Shown here: positions 7,865-15,719 of the stretch, one piece after another
Layout: the number at the start of each line of letters is the position of its first letter
Numbering within the stretch: the first letter of the stretch is position 1
Translations under genes and position numbers: made by a program
The notes under the pieces: model-generated
What the model was told of the DNA's origin: nothing
Database searches by the model: none
The model's input: the letters and a program-made list of their open reading frames with translations, nothing else
DNA from: Verrucomicrobiota bacterium
GTDB taxonomy: Bacteria > Verrucomicrobiota > Verrucomicrobiia > Limisphaerales > SIBE01
Direction of reading: 5' to 3'
Assembly: GCA_016871515.1 (NCBI GenBank)
Contig: VHDE01000054.1
Span: 1-32,971, forward strand
DNA length: 32,971 nt

Positions 7865-8269
7865 ATGGCAATTGTGAAGTTATTTCGTGAGCTGGAGACA
7901 TACAAGTTGGCTCGCGAAACGGCACGGACCGTGTTCGAGGCAAGCAAGAGCTTTCCACGCGAAGAACGCTATGCGCTGACCGACCAGATGCGACGCTCTT
8001 CGCGTGCTGTCAAGGCTATGATCTCGGAAGCGTGGGGACGGAGGCGTTACCGCGCCGCCTTTATCAACAAACTTGACGAAGCTTTAGAACAAGCGATGGA
8101 AACGCAGTCCTGGCTCGATGATGCTTTGGACTGCGGATATATTACGGAGAAGCAGTTTCATTCGATGGATGACGCATGTCAATCCGTTGGCGGGATGCTG
8201 AATTCGATGATCAATCGGGCTGCGGATTTCTGCAAATACGCAGCCGATAAAGATTATCGTTCCCTGTAA
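7865..8269 (+). CDS. Four-helix-bundle protein (23S rRNA intervening-sequence / bAvd-like family)
   Basis: A 134-residue all-helical protein of the S23/TIGR02436 four-helix-bundle family. The features are LFRELETYKLARETARTVF, FPREERYALTDQMRRSSRAV, ISEAWGRRR, FINKLDEALEQAMETQSWLD, and a last helix with GGMLNSMI. Related proteins are encoded in rRNA intervening sequences or serve as accessory subunits (bAvd) of diversity-generating retroelements. Their general role is poorly known; the basic surface suggests nucleic-acid binding. A strong ribosome site (AGAGGAG, 7852-7858) supports ATG 7865. An upstream ATG at 7832 lies within the repeat array. The gene interrupts an otherwise continuous metal-transport operon and is enclosed by facing heptamer arrays, so it looks inserted. 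No reverse transcriptase or variable repeat is present nearby. Confidence 0.9.
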   Translation: MAIVKLFRELETYKLARETARTVFEASKSFPREERYALTDQMRRSSRAVKAMISEAWGRRRYRAAFINKLDEALEQAMETQSWLDDALDCGYITEKQFHSMDDACQSVGGMLNSMINRAADFCKYAADKDYRSL

Positions 8270-8277
8270 GCAAAAGC

Positions 8278-9777
8278 ATGAACTACCATTCACGATTCAC
8301 GATTCACCATTCAAGCTTTTGGTGGTTGCTGCTCCTTTTCCTCCCTCTCACCGCCTACGCTGACAAAATCGGCGACGTTTCGGATACAAGCATGCTCGAA
8401 CAAGCGGTGCGTTTCTTTACCTTTCGAGACCCTGCCGTGCGCTATGCTTTGATTGGTTCGATCTTACTCGGGATTAGTTGCGGTCTTCTGGGAAGTTTCA
8501 TTGTCGTACGCAAAATGGCGCTGGTGGGGGATGCGTTGTCACACGCTGTCCTGCCGGGAGTAGCGCTCGGATTTCTTTGGAGCATTGCGAAGAACCCGCT
8601 CTCGCCGAAGGATCCGCTTGTGATTTTCATTGGAGCGACGATCGCTGGCTTGGTTGGCACCACGGTTGTCGGATTGATCAAACAGACAACGCGTTTGAAG
8701 GAAGACACCGCGCTGGGGATGGTCCTGGCGGCTTTCTTTTCGGTTGGCATTTGTCTCGTCACGATGATTCAGCGGCTGCCGACCGGTAACAAGAGCGGGC
8801 TCGACAAATTCCTTTTCGGCCAAGCGGCGGCGATCAGCGCATCGGACGTGACATTGATGACCATCGTGACGGTTCTTGCGGTTGTTATCATCACGGTTTT
8901 CTACAAGGAATTTCTGGTGACGAGTTTCGACGCCGGGTTTGCCCGTGCGTCGGGCTTTCCAGCGCAGCTCATTCATCATGCGTTGATGCTGCTTTTAGCG
9001 TTCGCCGTAGTGATCGCTCTGCAAGCGGTTGGTGTCGTCCTTGTCTCCGCCATGTTAATAATTCCCGCAGCGGCTGCGTATCTTCTGACGGATCGCATGA
9101 GCCGAATGCTTTTGTTGTCCGCTGTTTTCGGAATGGCTGCTGGGAGCGCCGGCGCCTTTCTTTCGTTCTTAGGCAATAATTTGCCAACCGGTCCCTTCAT
9201 GGTGCTCGGGGCAACGGCGGTGTTTATCTTGGCCTTCTTGCTCGGGCCTCGGCATGGAGTCGTCGTGCGATGGTGGCGGCAGAGATCGCGCGCGAAACGG
9301 GTCCAGCGCGAAAACAGTCTCAAATCGATTTACCATGTTTGGGAAGCGCGCGAGTTCAAGGGCGAAGGTGTGTCACTCAGCGAATTGGCCGAGCGGCGGC
9401 GCGAAACGATTGAAGAAGCCAAGAGCCAAGCCACGGAATTGAGCCGCTACCACCTCGCGACTCTGCACGAGGATGGCAACATGATTTTCCTGACGCCGGA
9501 AGGGTGGCAACGCGCCTGTTCCATCGTGCGGAACCATCGCCTCTGGGAATTGTACCTGACGAACGCCGCGCAGATCGCCGCCGATCACGTGCACGAAGAC
9601 GCCGAGAAAATCGAACACGTTCTCGGTGAGGAAGTCGTCCGCCAATTGGAAAGACGCCTCGATTACGCCACTAAAGATCCGCATGGCCGGTTGATTCCGA
9701 GCTTGTCGGATGTGCGCAAAGGAACCGCTCCGTCCGCGCGGCCGGAGGAATCGATTGGTTATGGCAGAAGATTATGA
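8278..9777 (+). CDS. Metal ABC transporter permease fused to a DtxR/MntR-type repressor (YtgCR-like)
   Basis: A 499-residue fusion. Residues about 15-28 form a signal-like hydrophobic segment. About 53-325 are an ABC-3 family permease with multiple membrane segments (VRKMALVGDALSHAVLPG, VLVSAMLIIPAAAAYLL). About 343-475 are a complete DtxR-type regulator. This has a winged helix (SLSELAERR, then LHEDGNMIFLTPEG) and the dimerisation/metal domain (RNHRLWELYL, HVHEDAEKIEHVL, DPHGRLIP). Aligned by eye to DtxR, H420 and E424 match H79/E83, H439 matches H98, E446/H447 match E105/H106, and E443 replaces Cys102 as in Mn-sensing MntR. In Chlamydia the same fusion (YtgCR) is cut to release the repressor. 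Residues 2-13 are encoded by the heptamer array, so the N-terminus may have been rebuilt. It overlaps the next gene by 4 bp. Confidence 0.92.
   Translation: MNYHSRFTIHHSSFWWLLLLFLPLTAYADKIGDVSDTSMLEQAVRFFTFRDPAVRYALIGSILLGISCGLLGSFIVVRKMALVGDALSHAVLPGVALGFLWSIAKNPLSPKDPLVIFIGATIAGLVGTTVVGLIKQTTRLKEDTALGMVLAAFFSVGICLVTMIQRLPTGNKSGLDKFLFGQAAAISASDVTLMTIVTVLAVVIITVFYKEFLVTSFDAGFARASGFPAQLIHHALMLLLAFAVVIALQAVGVVLVSAMLIIPAAAAYLLTDRMSRMLLLSAVFGMAAGSAGAFLSFLGNNLPTGPFMVLGATAVFILAFLLGPRHGVVVRWWRQRSRAKRVQRENSLKSIYHVWEAREFKGEGVSLSELAERRRETIEEAKSQATELSRYHLATLHEDGNMIFLTPEGWQRACSIVRNHRLWELYLTNAAQIAADHVHEDAEKIEHVLGEEVVRQLERRLDYATKDPHGRLIPSLSDVRKGTAPSARPEESIGYGRRL
8287..8312 (-). repeat. Heptamer array, right flank of the four-helix-bundle gene, inside a coding start
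   Basis: CATTCAC, GATTCAC, GATTCAC and a partial CATTCA are the reverse-strand form of the GTGAATG/GTGAATC units at 7807-7848, so the two arrays face each other. This copy begins 9 bp after the permease ATG (8278) and encodes residues around YHSRFTIHHS of that protein. Confidence 0.88.
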
Positions 9778-10817
9778 ACGATTTCATTCCCAAGTTCGAT
9801 TTCCAGCATGTCTTTGTCGCGCCGTGGACCACGGAGATCACCGACAACATCTGGGTTGCTTTGATGGGATTCCTAGTGACGACCGCTTGCGGGCTGGTGG
9901 GAAATTATTTGATTCTCCGCCGGATGGCTTTGGTGGGAGACGCGATCAGCCATAGTGTGCTGCCCGGCTTGGCCATTGCGTTTCTGGTTTCAAACAGCCG
10001 TAGCTCGACAGCGATGTTCTTGGGCGCCTTGGCCGCCGGAATCGTGACCACGGTGATCATTGAAATCATTCACAAGAAATCGCGCGTCAAACAAGATTCT
10101 GCCATCGGCATCGCTTTCACGAGCCTATTTGCCATCGGCGTGATTCTCGTCAGCTTGTACGCTTCCAAAGTGGATCTGGATCAGGAGTGTGTGTTGTACG
10201 GAGAAATTGGTTTCGTGCATTTGGGCGAATTTACGAAAGTCTCCGACTTCCTGCCCGGCGCTGCGAAGGAGGGAACTGCGGATGCGACGCCCGGAACGCT
10301 CGCCGCATTAGGCAACATCCCACTAGGCCCGCCGCCGGTCGTCCGAATGGCGTTCGTGACGCTGCTGACTTTTCTTCTGATTGCGGTCTTTTACAAGGAG
10401 CTATTGGTAAGTTCTTTCGATCCGGGTTTGGCCTCCTCGCTCGGGATCAACGCAACATTGGTTCATTATGCCCTGATGTGCTGGCTGTCGGTTGTTGTTG
10501 TGAGCGCGTTTGAATCAGTGGGAGCGATTCTGGTGATTGCCATGCTGATTCTTCCAGGTGCGACAGCCTCGCTGTTGTCGCATCGACTGCCTATTATGCT
10601 GTTCCTAACAGTCTTGCATGCGGCGTTCAGTTCGGTTTTGGGAATTCATCTCGCTCGGACGCTCGAATGCTCAACGGCTGCGGCGATGGTGGTCATGGCC
10701 ACCGTTCTCTTTACGCTGGCGTGGATTTTCAGTCCATCGGAAGGCCTGGTTCGCCGCTGCTTCAGATCGCGGTTGGAAGAACCTTCGTCCGTGTTGCCGG
10801 ATTCCAAGGCAGCTTGA
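9774..10817 (+). CDS. Metal ABC transporter permease (TroD/YtgD type)
   Basis: A 347-residue ABC-3 family inner-membrane permease, the second membrane subunit of the metal importer. Family motifs include LVGNYLILRRMALVGDAISHSVLPG (residues about 41-65), KQDSAIGIAFTSLFAIGV, FYKELLVSSFDPG and AILVIAMLILPGATASLL. A feature shared with PVC-type homologues as I remember them is the DLDQECVLYGEI motif at about 134-145, followed by a longer soluble insertion (about 150-190). The start overlaps the end of the permease-repressor gene (ATGA), indicating translational coupling. It has no DtxR tail of its own. It is the last gene of the operon; a palindromic repeat begins 60 bp later. Confidence 0.92.
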   Translation: MNDFIPKFDFQHVFVAPWTTEITDNIWVALMGFLVTTACGLVGNYLILRRMALVGDAISHSVLPGLAIAFLVSNSRSSTAMFLGALAAGIVTTVIIEIIHKKSRVKQDSAIGIAFTSLFAIGVILVSLYASKVDLDQECVLYGEIGFVHLGEFTKVSDFLPGAAKEGTADATPGTLAALGNIPLGPPPVVRMAFVTLLTFLLIAVFYKELLVSSFDPGLASSLGINATLVHYALMCWLSVVVVSAFESVGAILVIAMLILPGATASLLSHRLPIMLFLTVLHAAFSSVLGIHLARTLECSTAAAMVVMATVLFTLAWIFSPSEGLVRRCFRSRLEEPSSVLPDSKAA

Positions 10818-10877
10818 AGTCGAAAACGATTGAGGCGAGCATGAGACTTCCATGATGCGTTTTGCGGGCATTGCTCC

Positions 10878-10977
10878 CATGAACTTGGAACTTGGTAGGA
10901 TAGGCGTCCCGCCTGTCCGCTCTTGTGCACGCAAATGCTGGACAGGCGGGACGCCTATCCTACGACGGCGGTTCATG
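10878..10977. repeat. Palindromic repeat bounded by CATGAAC / GTTCATG
   Basis: The outer ends are CATGAAC (10878-10884) and GTTCATG (10971-10977). Inside is a perfect 24-bp inverted repeat, arms 10895-10918 and 10940-10963, beginning GTAGGATAGGCGTCCCGC. It sits directly after the metal operon and may serve as a transcript end or RNA-stabilising hairpin, although no T-run follows. The same core occurs at 4441-4493 and, in shorter forms, near 21680 and 29828. Confidence 0.85.
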
Positions 10978-11025
10978 GAGGCGGAACTGCTGGCAGCGAA
11001 CGTTCCCATGTGGTAGGAATCCGAT

Positions 11026-11811
11026 ATGAAGAATCCTTTTCCTGGAATGAATCCGTGGTTAGGGGAATATTGGCGGGATGTGCATGCCAGTTTGCTCGTC
11101 TATGCTCGCGATCAACTTAACGGAGAGTTGCCTCCCGATCTCAATGCTTCTGTTGATGAGCGATTGGTAATCGACGTCGAGGAGGAGAAGCCACGCACGT
11201 ATCTGCCTGATGTCGCCATTAGCGAATCTTGGGACAATCCTGCCGGCCCCGCGATCGGACCTGGAGGCGCGGCTGTCGAGACGGCCAAGCCCATTTTGGT
11301 GGACCGTGGTGAGCACAAACTACGGCGCCTGGAAATCGCCGATTCGAGCGGCCAGCTGATCACGGTAATCGAATTTCTTTCGCCGTCGAACAAAACTGAG
11401 TTCGAGTATCGAATTCGCTGGGAACGGAAACACAACGAAAACCTCGCTGCCGGCCTGAGCTTCGTGAAAATCGATCTGGTCCGTGCCGATGCGTGGACTC
11501 TCCCCGATCACGACGGGTTCCTGGGCTTGCCCACGGATCGTGTTTGTCACATAGTTTGCGTCACCCGTGCGGGCGTGCGTTGACAACATGAATTCTACCG
11601 ATATCCGCTGCGCGATCGCCTCCCAGTCATCCGCGTTCCCCTTCGCCGCGGCGAAGGGGATGCCGCGCTCGACCTTCAATCGCTCGTTGATCAATCCTGC
11701 GAGCGCGGGCGCTATGGGAGGAAAATCAATTACGCAAAACAACCCGAACCGCCGCTCCCGCCGGAAGACTCGAGCTGGGCGCGCGATATTCTGTCCAAAG
11801 CTTGGGCCTGA
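11026..11811 (+). pseudogene. DUF4058 family protein, interrupted by an in-frame TGA
   Basis: A 261-codon frame with the hallmarks of DUF4058: MKNPFPGMNPWLGEYWRDVH at the start, YLPDVAI, VIEFLSPSNKTEFE, FVKIDLVRA and the tail YPLRDRLPVIRVPLRRGEGD, then PPLPPEDSSWARDIL. Codon 186 is TGA (11581-11583), in frame, between VTRAGVR and QHEFYRYPL. The family usually has Arg in this stretch, so a single CGA-to-TGA change explains it. The part after the stop is still perfectly readable, so the lesion is recent. The cell would make a 185-residue truncated protein. The family function is unknown; members are often present in many copies in PVC and cyanobacterial genomes. A palindromic repeat lies just upstream. 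Confidence 0.85.
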
Positions 11812-11820
11812 AGAGCTAAA

Positions 11821-11856
11821 GCTCTGTCTGTTCGAACAGAGCCCTGATCTGTTTTT
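11821..11856 (+). terminator. Weak terminator-like hairpin
   Basis: The stem GCTCTGT (11821-11827) pairs with ACAGAGC (11836-11842) around an 8-nt loop. Five T residues follow at 11852-11856, but 9 nt beyond the stem, farther than usual. It lies 10 bp after the end of the DUF4058 frame. Confidence 0.3.
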
Positions 11857-11940
11857 CCGCGCCATTTCGCATTATTGAAGCGAAGATTGAGACTGGGCCA
11901 GGAAATACTAAACGAACAGAACCAGACGGCGCACGAGTTC

Positions 11941-14886
11941 ATGAGAATATCGATAAATTGGGCGCTTCGATTCCTTTGCTTGCTTATTTTCCTCGATGGC
12001 ATGGCAACGGCGGACGCGCGTGTTGTGATCAATGAAGTTTTCTACCATGCGCCCGACGACATCGAGGACTTGGAATACATCGAACTGCATAATTCCAGGG
12101 ATCACGCCGTTGACTTGACTGGGTGGGCCTTTACGAAAGGCATCAAATTCAAGTTCGCCGCTGGAACGCGGATCGATCCCAAGGGCTTTTTGGTGCTTTG
12201 CCGAAATCAAGAACATTTCCAGAAATTTTATGCCATACCGACCGCGGGTGTATTTGATCAGCCTTTAAGTAATAAGGGCGAACGACTCGAACTGTCCGAC
12301 GCCTCCGGCCAAGTCGCGGATTCCGTGAAATATCAAGACGACTTGCCGTGGCCCATGGGCGCGGATGGCCTGTCCGGTTCGCTCGAGCGCATCTCTCCTG
12401 AAGGGCGCGGCGATGATGTTTTCAATTGGGCTTCGTCTCCTCTCTCGGAGGACCGCGTTAAGCCAGCCGGCACACCCGGCAAAGTAAATGCGAATTTTTC
12501 CGGCCATCTTCCCCCCGTTATTCGCAACGTCACGTTTGAGCCGGAGAATCCGGCGCCTGACCAGCCAATCGTTGTTCAAGCTGAGGTCGCCGACGCGGCA
12601 GAGGTAGCGCTGCTCTATCGCATCGCTGGCCCTGGGTTCGAAAAACCGGAATCATTGCAGGCAATGGAAAGGATTTCTGAAGGGCGCTATGCGGCCTCCA
12701 TTCCGGGGCAAGTGAAGGATCAACTGATTCGTTTTCGGATTCGAGCCATCAACGCGAAGGGCGCGCGCAGGTTTTTTCCGGGGGAAACCGAGCCGCGTCC
12801 TGCGCTCTCCGCCTACGTGCATGAGAGAGTTGACGCCGCGACGGTTCCTTTTGGCTGGGTCATCAACACAACGGAAGCGGAAGCCAAGGGCTTTGCGCAA
12901 CGCGCTTCGGGTCCAACTGGTCCTTTCCGCGGGTTCAATCCGGATGAGCTGGCCAGGACTCGTCTGCGAATGACAGTGGAAAGCAACCTTGACTGGCCAG
13001 CCGCGTGGTTCGAGTTAACGGTCAACGGTCGATCCAACTTGGACAACGTTCAGAAATTGAAACAGGTCTTTGCCGCGAAACTTGTCGAGCGCGACAAATT
13101 GATCGATGACATGCTGGAATCGTCTCGGACGGAGGAGAAACTTCAGGCTTTGCCGGAAATTATGAAAACCTTCGGCCAAAGTTTGGTCGACTCGTTGAAA
13201 CCGCATCTTATCGACGAGCAAGAGAAATCCTTCACCGAGTGGCTGGCCAAGCAGCAAGCACAGACACAACCCTCTAGAGCTGCGCCCGGTGGAACACTCT
13301 TCGCCAATCCGAACGCGATTGTGAAAAACTGGGTCAAGCTGGAAGGGGCATGGTATGCGATTTCCGTCAAATCTGAAATCGATGAGCCGCGCCTTGCCGA
13401 TCAGCACAAGATTTTTCAGGAATTGGCGGGGGAACGAAACGCGCTCGCGGCGCAGGCAGCCGGACTTCGACAACTAGATGAAGATTATCGGCAACTGCGC
13501 GAACGCGGCGAAGCTTTGGAACAAAAGCTTGTTTCGAAACTCAAGGCCGTGCTTTCCCGGCCGCAGGAAGCGCAATTTCAAGCCTGGCGGGCGAATCCGA
13601 ATTCTGTCAGCGCGCCGTCGGGTGGATTGGCCGGGCCGCCGGGAGACTTCGGAGCTCCTCGCGGTGGTTTCGGCGGCGGGGCGCCCGGCCGTCGAGGCGG
13701 TCCCCCCGGAGGATTTGGTGCTCCGCGAGAGGGGTTTCGCGGTGGTCCCTTCGGGTTCCGCCGTGGCCCGGCTGGGCCAACGTCGCACCAGTCGGCGTTT
13801 GTTTATTTTCATCATGCCACGCAGAAGATCGAGTTGTTCGACTTCATCCAGGTCGTGCCACGTGCCGGCGGGCAGAAGGTCCACTTCCATAAGGATAAAC
13901 CTTTGAACAAGATGAGCACGGTCAACTTGATCTTCGAGAATGAAGGCGCGGTTCTGGTTGAACCGCTGGCCTATGAAGTTTATCGAAAGGCTGGCATGGC
14001 CGCTCCGCAGAGTTATCACCTGCGCCTTTGGTTAAATGGCGAACCGCTCGGTTATTATCTGTTAGTCGAACAGCCCAATCGGGCTTTTCTCCGCCGCAAT
14101 CAGCTCTCCGATGACGGGAACCTTTACAAGCTGCTTTGGTACGAGCGCGGCGTGGTCGGGCAACACGAGAAAAAAACCCATTCTCATGACGGCCATAACG
14201 ACATCGTCGCGCTCGTTGAGGGCCTTGAAAAACTCGAAGGCGAGGCGCAATGGGAATTCATACAAAAACATTTCGACGTTCCCCAAGTGGTGAACTATTT
14301 CGCCGTCAACACGGTCCTCTCGCACTGGGACGGCTTCTTTAACAATTACTTCACCTACCATGATGTTGCAGGCACAGGCAAATGGAGCATGTATCCGTGG
14401 GACCAAGACAATACCTGGGGGATGGTGATGGGGATGATGGGGCGCGGCGAGGTCTTTTACGACATGCCAATCACCTTTGGAATGAAAGGGGATGTTCCCC
14501 CCGGCCGGCGCGAGGCGCCCCGCGGGCCCGGGGGCGGTCTCGGATTCGGTTTCGGCGGCGGCAGAGGTGCGGGTTGGTGGCGCGCACCCGGATTTTTCTC
14601 GGGTCCGCTGCTGGCCAATGCACAGTTCCGAAAGCTCTTTCTGACGCGGACAAAAGAAATTGCCGAAACGCTTTACACGGAAGAAGTCATGGGCCCGATG
14701 CTCGACAACACGAACGAACGTTTGAAACCCGAAGTGCAACTGCGGGCTGAATTGCTGCGGAATGATCCCAACCGCGCGCTTCAGAATTTGGAGCAAAATT
14801 TTCAAGCGCTGCGCAATCATCTCAAGAAACGGCGCGAGTTCCTTTTGTCTCAGGACGAAATTAAGAACGCGGGGACGACTCCATAA
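11941..14886 (+). CDS. Secreted CotH-kinase family protein with N-terminal lamin-tail domain
   Basis: A 981-residue exported protein. I choose ATG 11941 because it yields a clean signal peptide (MRISINWALRFLCLLIFLDG, cleavage near ATADA). A frame extension to 11875 only adds unlikely residues. A lamin-tail domain spans about 27-155 (VVINEVFYHAPDDIEDLEYI, GFLVLCRNQ, LSNKGERLELSD). A beta-rich region follows, then a helical insertion at about 370-555 and a Gly/Pro/Arg-rich disordered linker at about 556-613. The CotH-like domain runs from about 620 to the end. Candidate catalytic aspartates are D797 (SHWDGFFNNY) and D821/D823 (YPWDQDNTWG). CotH proteins are atypical kinases that phosphorylate secreted proteins. 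It starts a three-gene run with a Rieske protein and a second CotH. The helical insertion splitting the domain is unusual. Confidence 0.88.
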   Translation: MRISINWALRFLCLLIFLDGMATADARVVINEVFYHAPDDIEDLEYIELHNSRDHAVDLTGWAFTKGIKFKFAAGTRIDPKGFLVLCRNQEHFQKFYAIPTAGVFDQPLSNKGERLELSDASGQVADSVKYQDDLPWPMGADGLSGSLERISPEGRGDDVFNWASSPLSEDRVKPAGTPGKVNANFSGHLPPVIRNVTFEPENPAPDQPIVVQAEVADAAEVALLYRIAGPGFEKPESLQAMERISEGRYAASIPGQVKDQLIRFRIRAINAKGARRFFPGETEPRPALSAYVHERVDAATVPFGWVINTTEAEAKGFAQRASGPTGPFRGFNPDELARTRLRMTVESNLDWPAAWFELTVNGRSNLDNVQKLKQVFAAKLVERDKLIDDMLESSRTEEKLQALPEIMKTFGQSLVDSLKPHLIDEQEKSFTEWLAKQQAQTQPSRAAPGGTLFANPNAIVKNWVKLEGAWYAISVKSEIDEPRLADQHKIFQELAGERNALAAQAAGLRQLDEDYRQLRERGEALEQKLVSKLKAVLSRPQEAQFQAWRANPNSVSAPSGGLAGPPGDFGAPRGGFGGGAPGRRGGPPGGFGAPREGFRGGPFGFRRGPAGPTSHQSAFVYFHHATQKIELFDFIQVVPRAGGQKVHFHKDKPLNKMSTVNLIFENEGAVLVEPLAYEVYRKAGMAAPQSYHLRLWLNGEPLGYYLLVEQPNRAFLRRNQLSDDGNLYKLLWYERGVVGQHEKKTHSHDGHNDIVALVEGLEKLEGEAQWEFIQKHFDVPQVVNYFAVNTVLSHWDGFFNNYFTYHDVAGTGKWSMYPWDQDNTWGMVMGMMGRGEVFYDMPITFGMKGDVPPGRREAPRGPGGGLGFGFGGGRGAGWWRAPGFFSGPLLANAQFRKLFLTRTKEIAETLYTEEVMGPMLDNTNERLKPEVQLRAELLRNDPNRALQNLEQNFQALRNHLKKRREFLLSQDEIKNAGTTP

Positions 14887-14890
14887 TGTG

Positions 14891-15670
14891 ATGAACCAAA
14901 GATTCTCTCTTCGCCGGCGCGCGTTTATCAAAACCTTTACGTTCGCCACCGCCTATTCGACTCTCCTGCGGACGGTGCGGACCGATATTGTGGCGGCTGA
15001 AATCATACCATTAGCCACTTCTTCGACTGGCACGTTACGACTCAAGCTAAGCAACTTCCCGGCTTTGGCGAATGAGTTCGGTTCGGTTCGGCTCATTATT
15101 AATCCGCTCATTGGCGGCCCGCCGAATGGACCGCGGCCCGATGGGCAATTTTATCCGGTTATCATCAATCGAGCGGCGAACAATACATTCTATGCGCTGA
15201 ATTCTCGGTGCACGCACCAGAACTGTGTCGTTGATCCGCTCGACCCTTCCATCAATCAAATGATCTGCCCGTGCCATGGTTCCGTCTTTGCCATCGATGG
15301 ACGCCGGGTCAGCGGGCAAGCCACTAGCGCTTTAACGCGTTATATGGTGAGATTCGATGGAACCAACACGCTCGAAGTGCAAATTCCGAGCTTAGGTTAC
15401 ACGGTGGTCGGTTCGCTCATTCAAGGAGCGGGCAACGCGAGGGGACGGGTTCGCCTGGAGTTTCGCGCCTTGCGGAAAATCGAGTATGAGGTTCATTTTC
15501 GCGATTCGCTGGACAAAGAGGCAGCGCCTGTTCCATTCTCCAGCACGCCGGATGGACCACTCGAACAAACGGTCTTCAGCGTGAATACCAACACGAACGC
15601 GAGCCTGTATGTCGAGCGCAATGCCGCGGCCGGCTTTTACACAATCGCGGTCCGAATAGTTGAAGCATAG
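14891..15670 (+). CDS. Tat-exported Rieske [2Fe-2S] protein
   Basis: A 259-residue protein with a twin-arginine signal (SLRRRAFIK, residues 6-14). This is followed by a hydrophobic stretch and a bc1-type Rieske domain. Cluster ligands are C107 and H109 (CTHQNC) and C126 and H129 (CPCHGS). C112 and C128 are placed to form the stabilising disulfide. Ser131 after the second box suggests a high-potential cluster. The C-terminal about 90 residues form a beta-rich domain of a type common in secreted verrucomicrobial proteins. The start ATG 14891 lies 4 bp after the stop of the CotH gene, so the two are co-transcribed. There is no cytochrome b or oxidoreductase partner nearby, so its redox partner is unknown. 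It ends 49 bp before the second CotH gene. Confidence 0.92.
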   Translation: MNQRFSLRRRAFIKTFTFATAYSTLLRTVRTDIVAAEIIPLATSSTGTLRLKLSNFPALANEFGSVRLIINPLIGGPPNGPRPDGQFYPVIINRAANNTFYALNSRCTHQNCVVDPLDPSINQMICPCHGSVFAIDGRRVSGQATSALTRYMVRFDGTNTLEVQIPSLGYTVVGSLIQGAGNARGRVRLEFRALRKIEYEVHFRDSLDKEAAPVPFSSTPDGPLEQTVFSVNTNTNASLYVERNAAAGFYTIAVRIVEA

Positions 15671-15719
15671 ACCTCGGCGCTGTTCAGTTCGAATCGATTA
15701 CTGCTCTGCATTCTAAGAC

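Noticed and set aside
7807-8312. CRISPR array or diversity-generating retroelement
   Set aside because: The units are 7 bp with no spacers, no cas genes, no reverse transcriptase and no template/variable repeat pair are seen. Only the accessory-like four-helix-bundle family is shared.
11320-11865. Minus-strand frame of 181 codons
   Set aside because: It is antisense to the DUF4058 frame, which is readable to its natural end on the plus strand.
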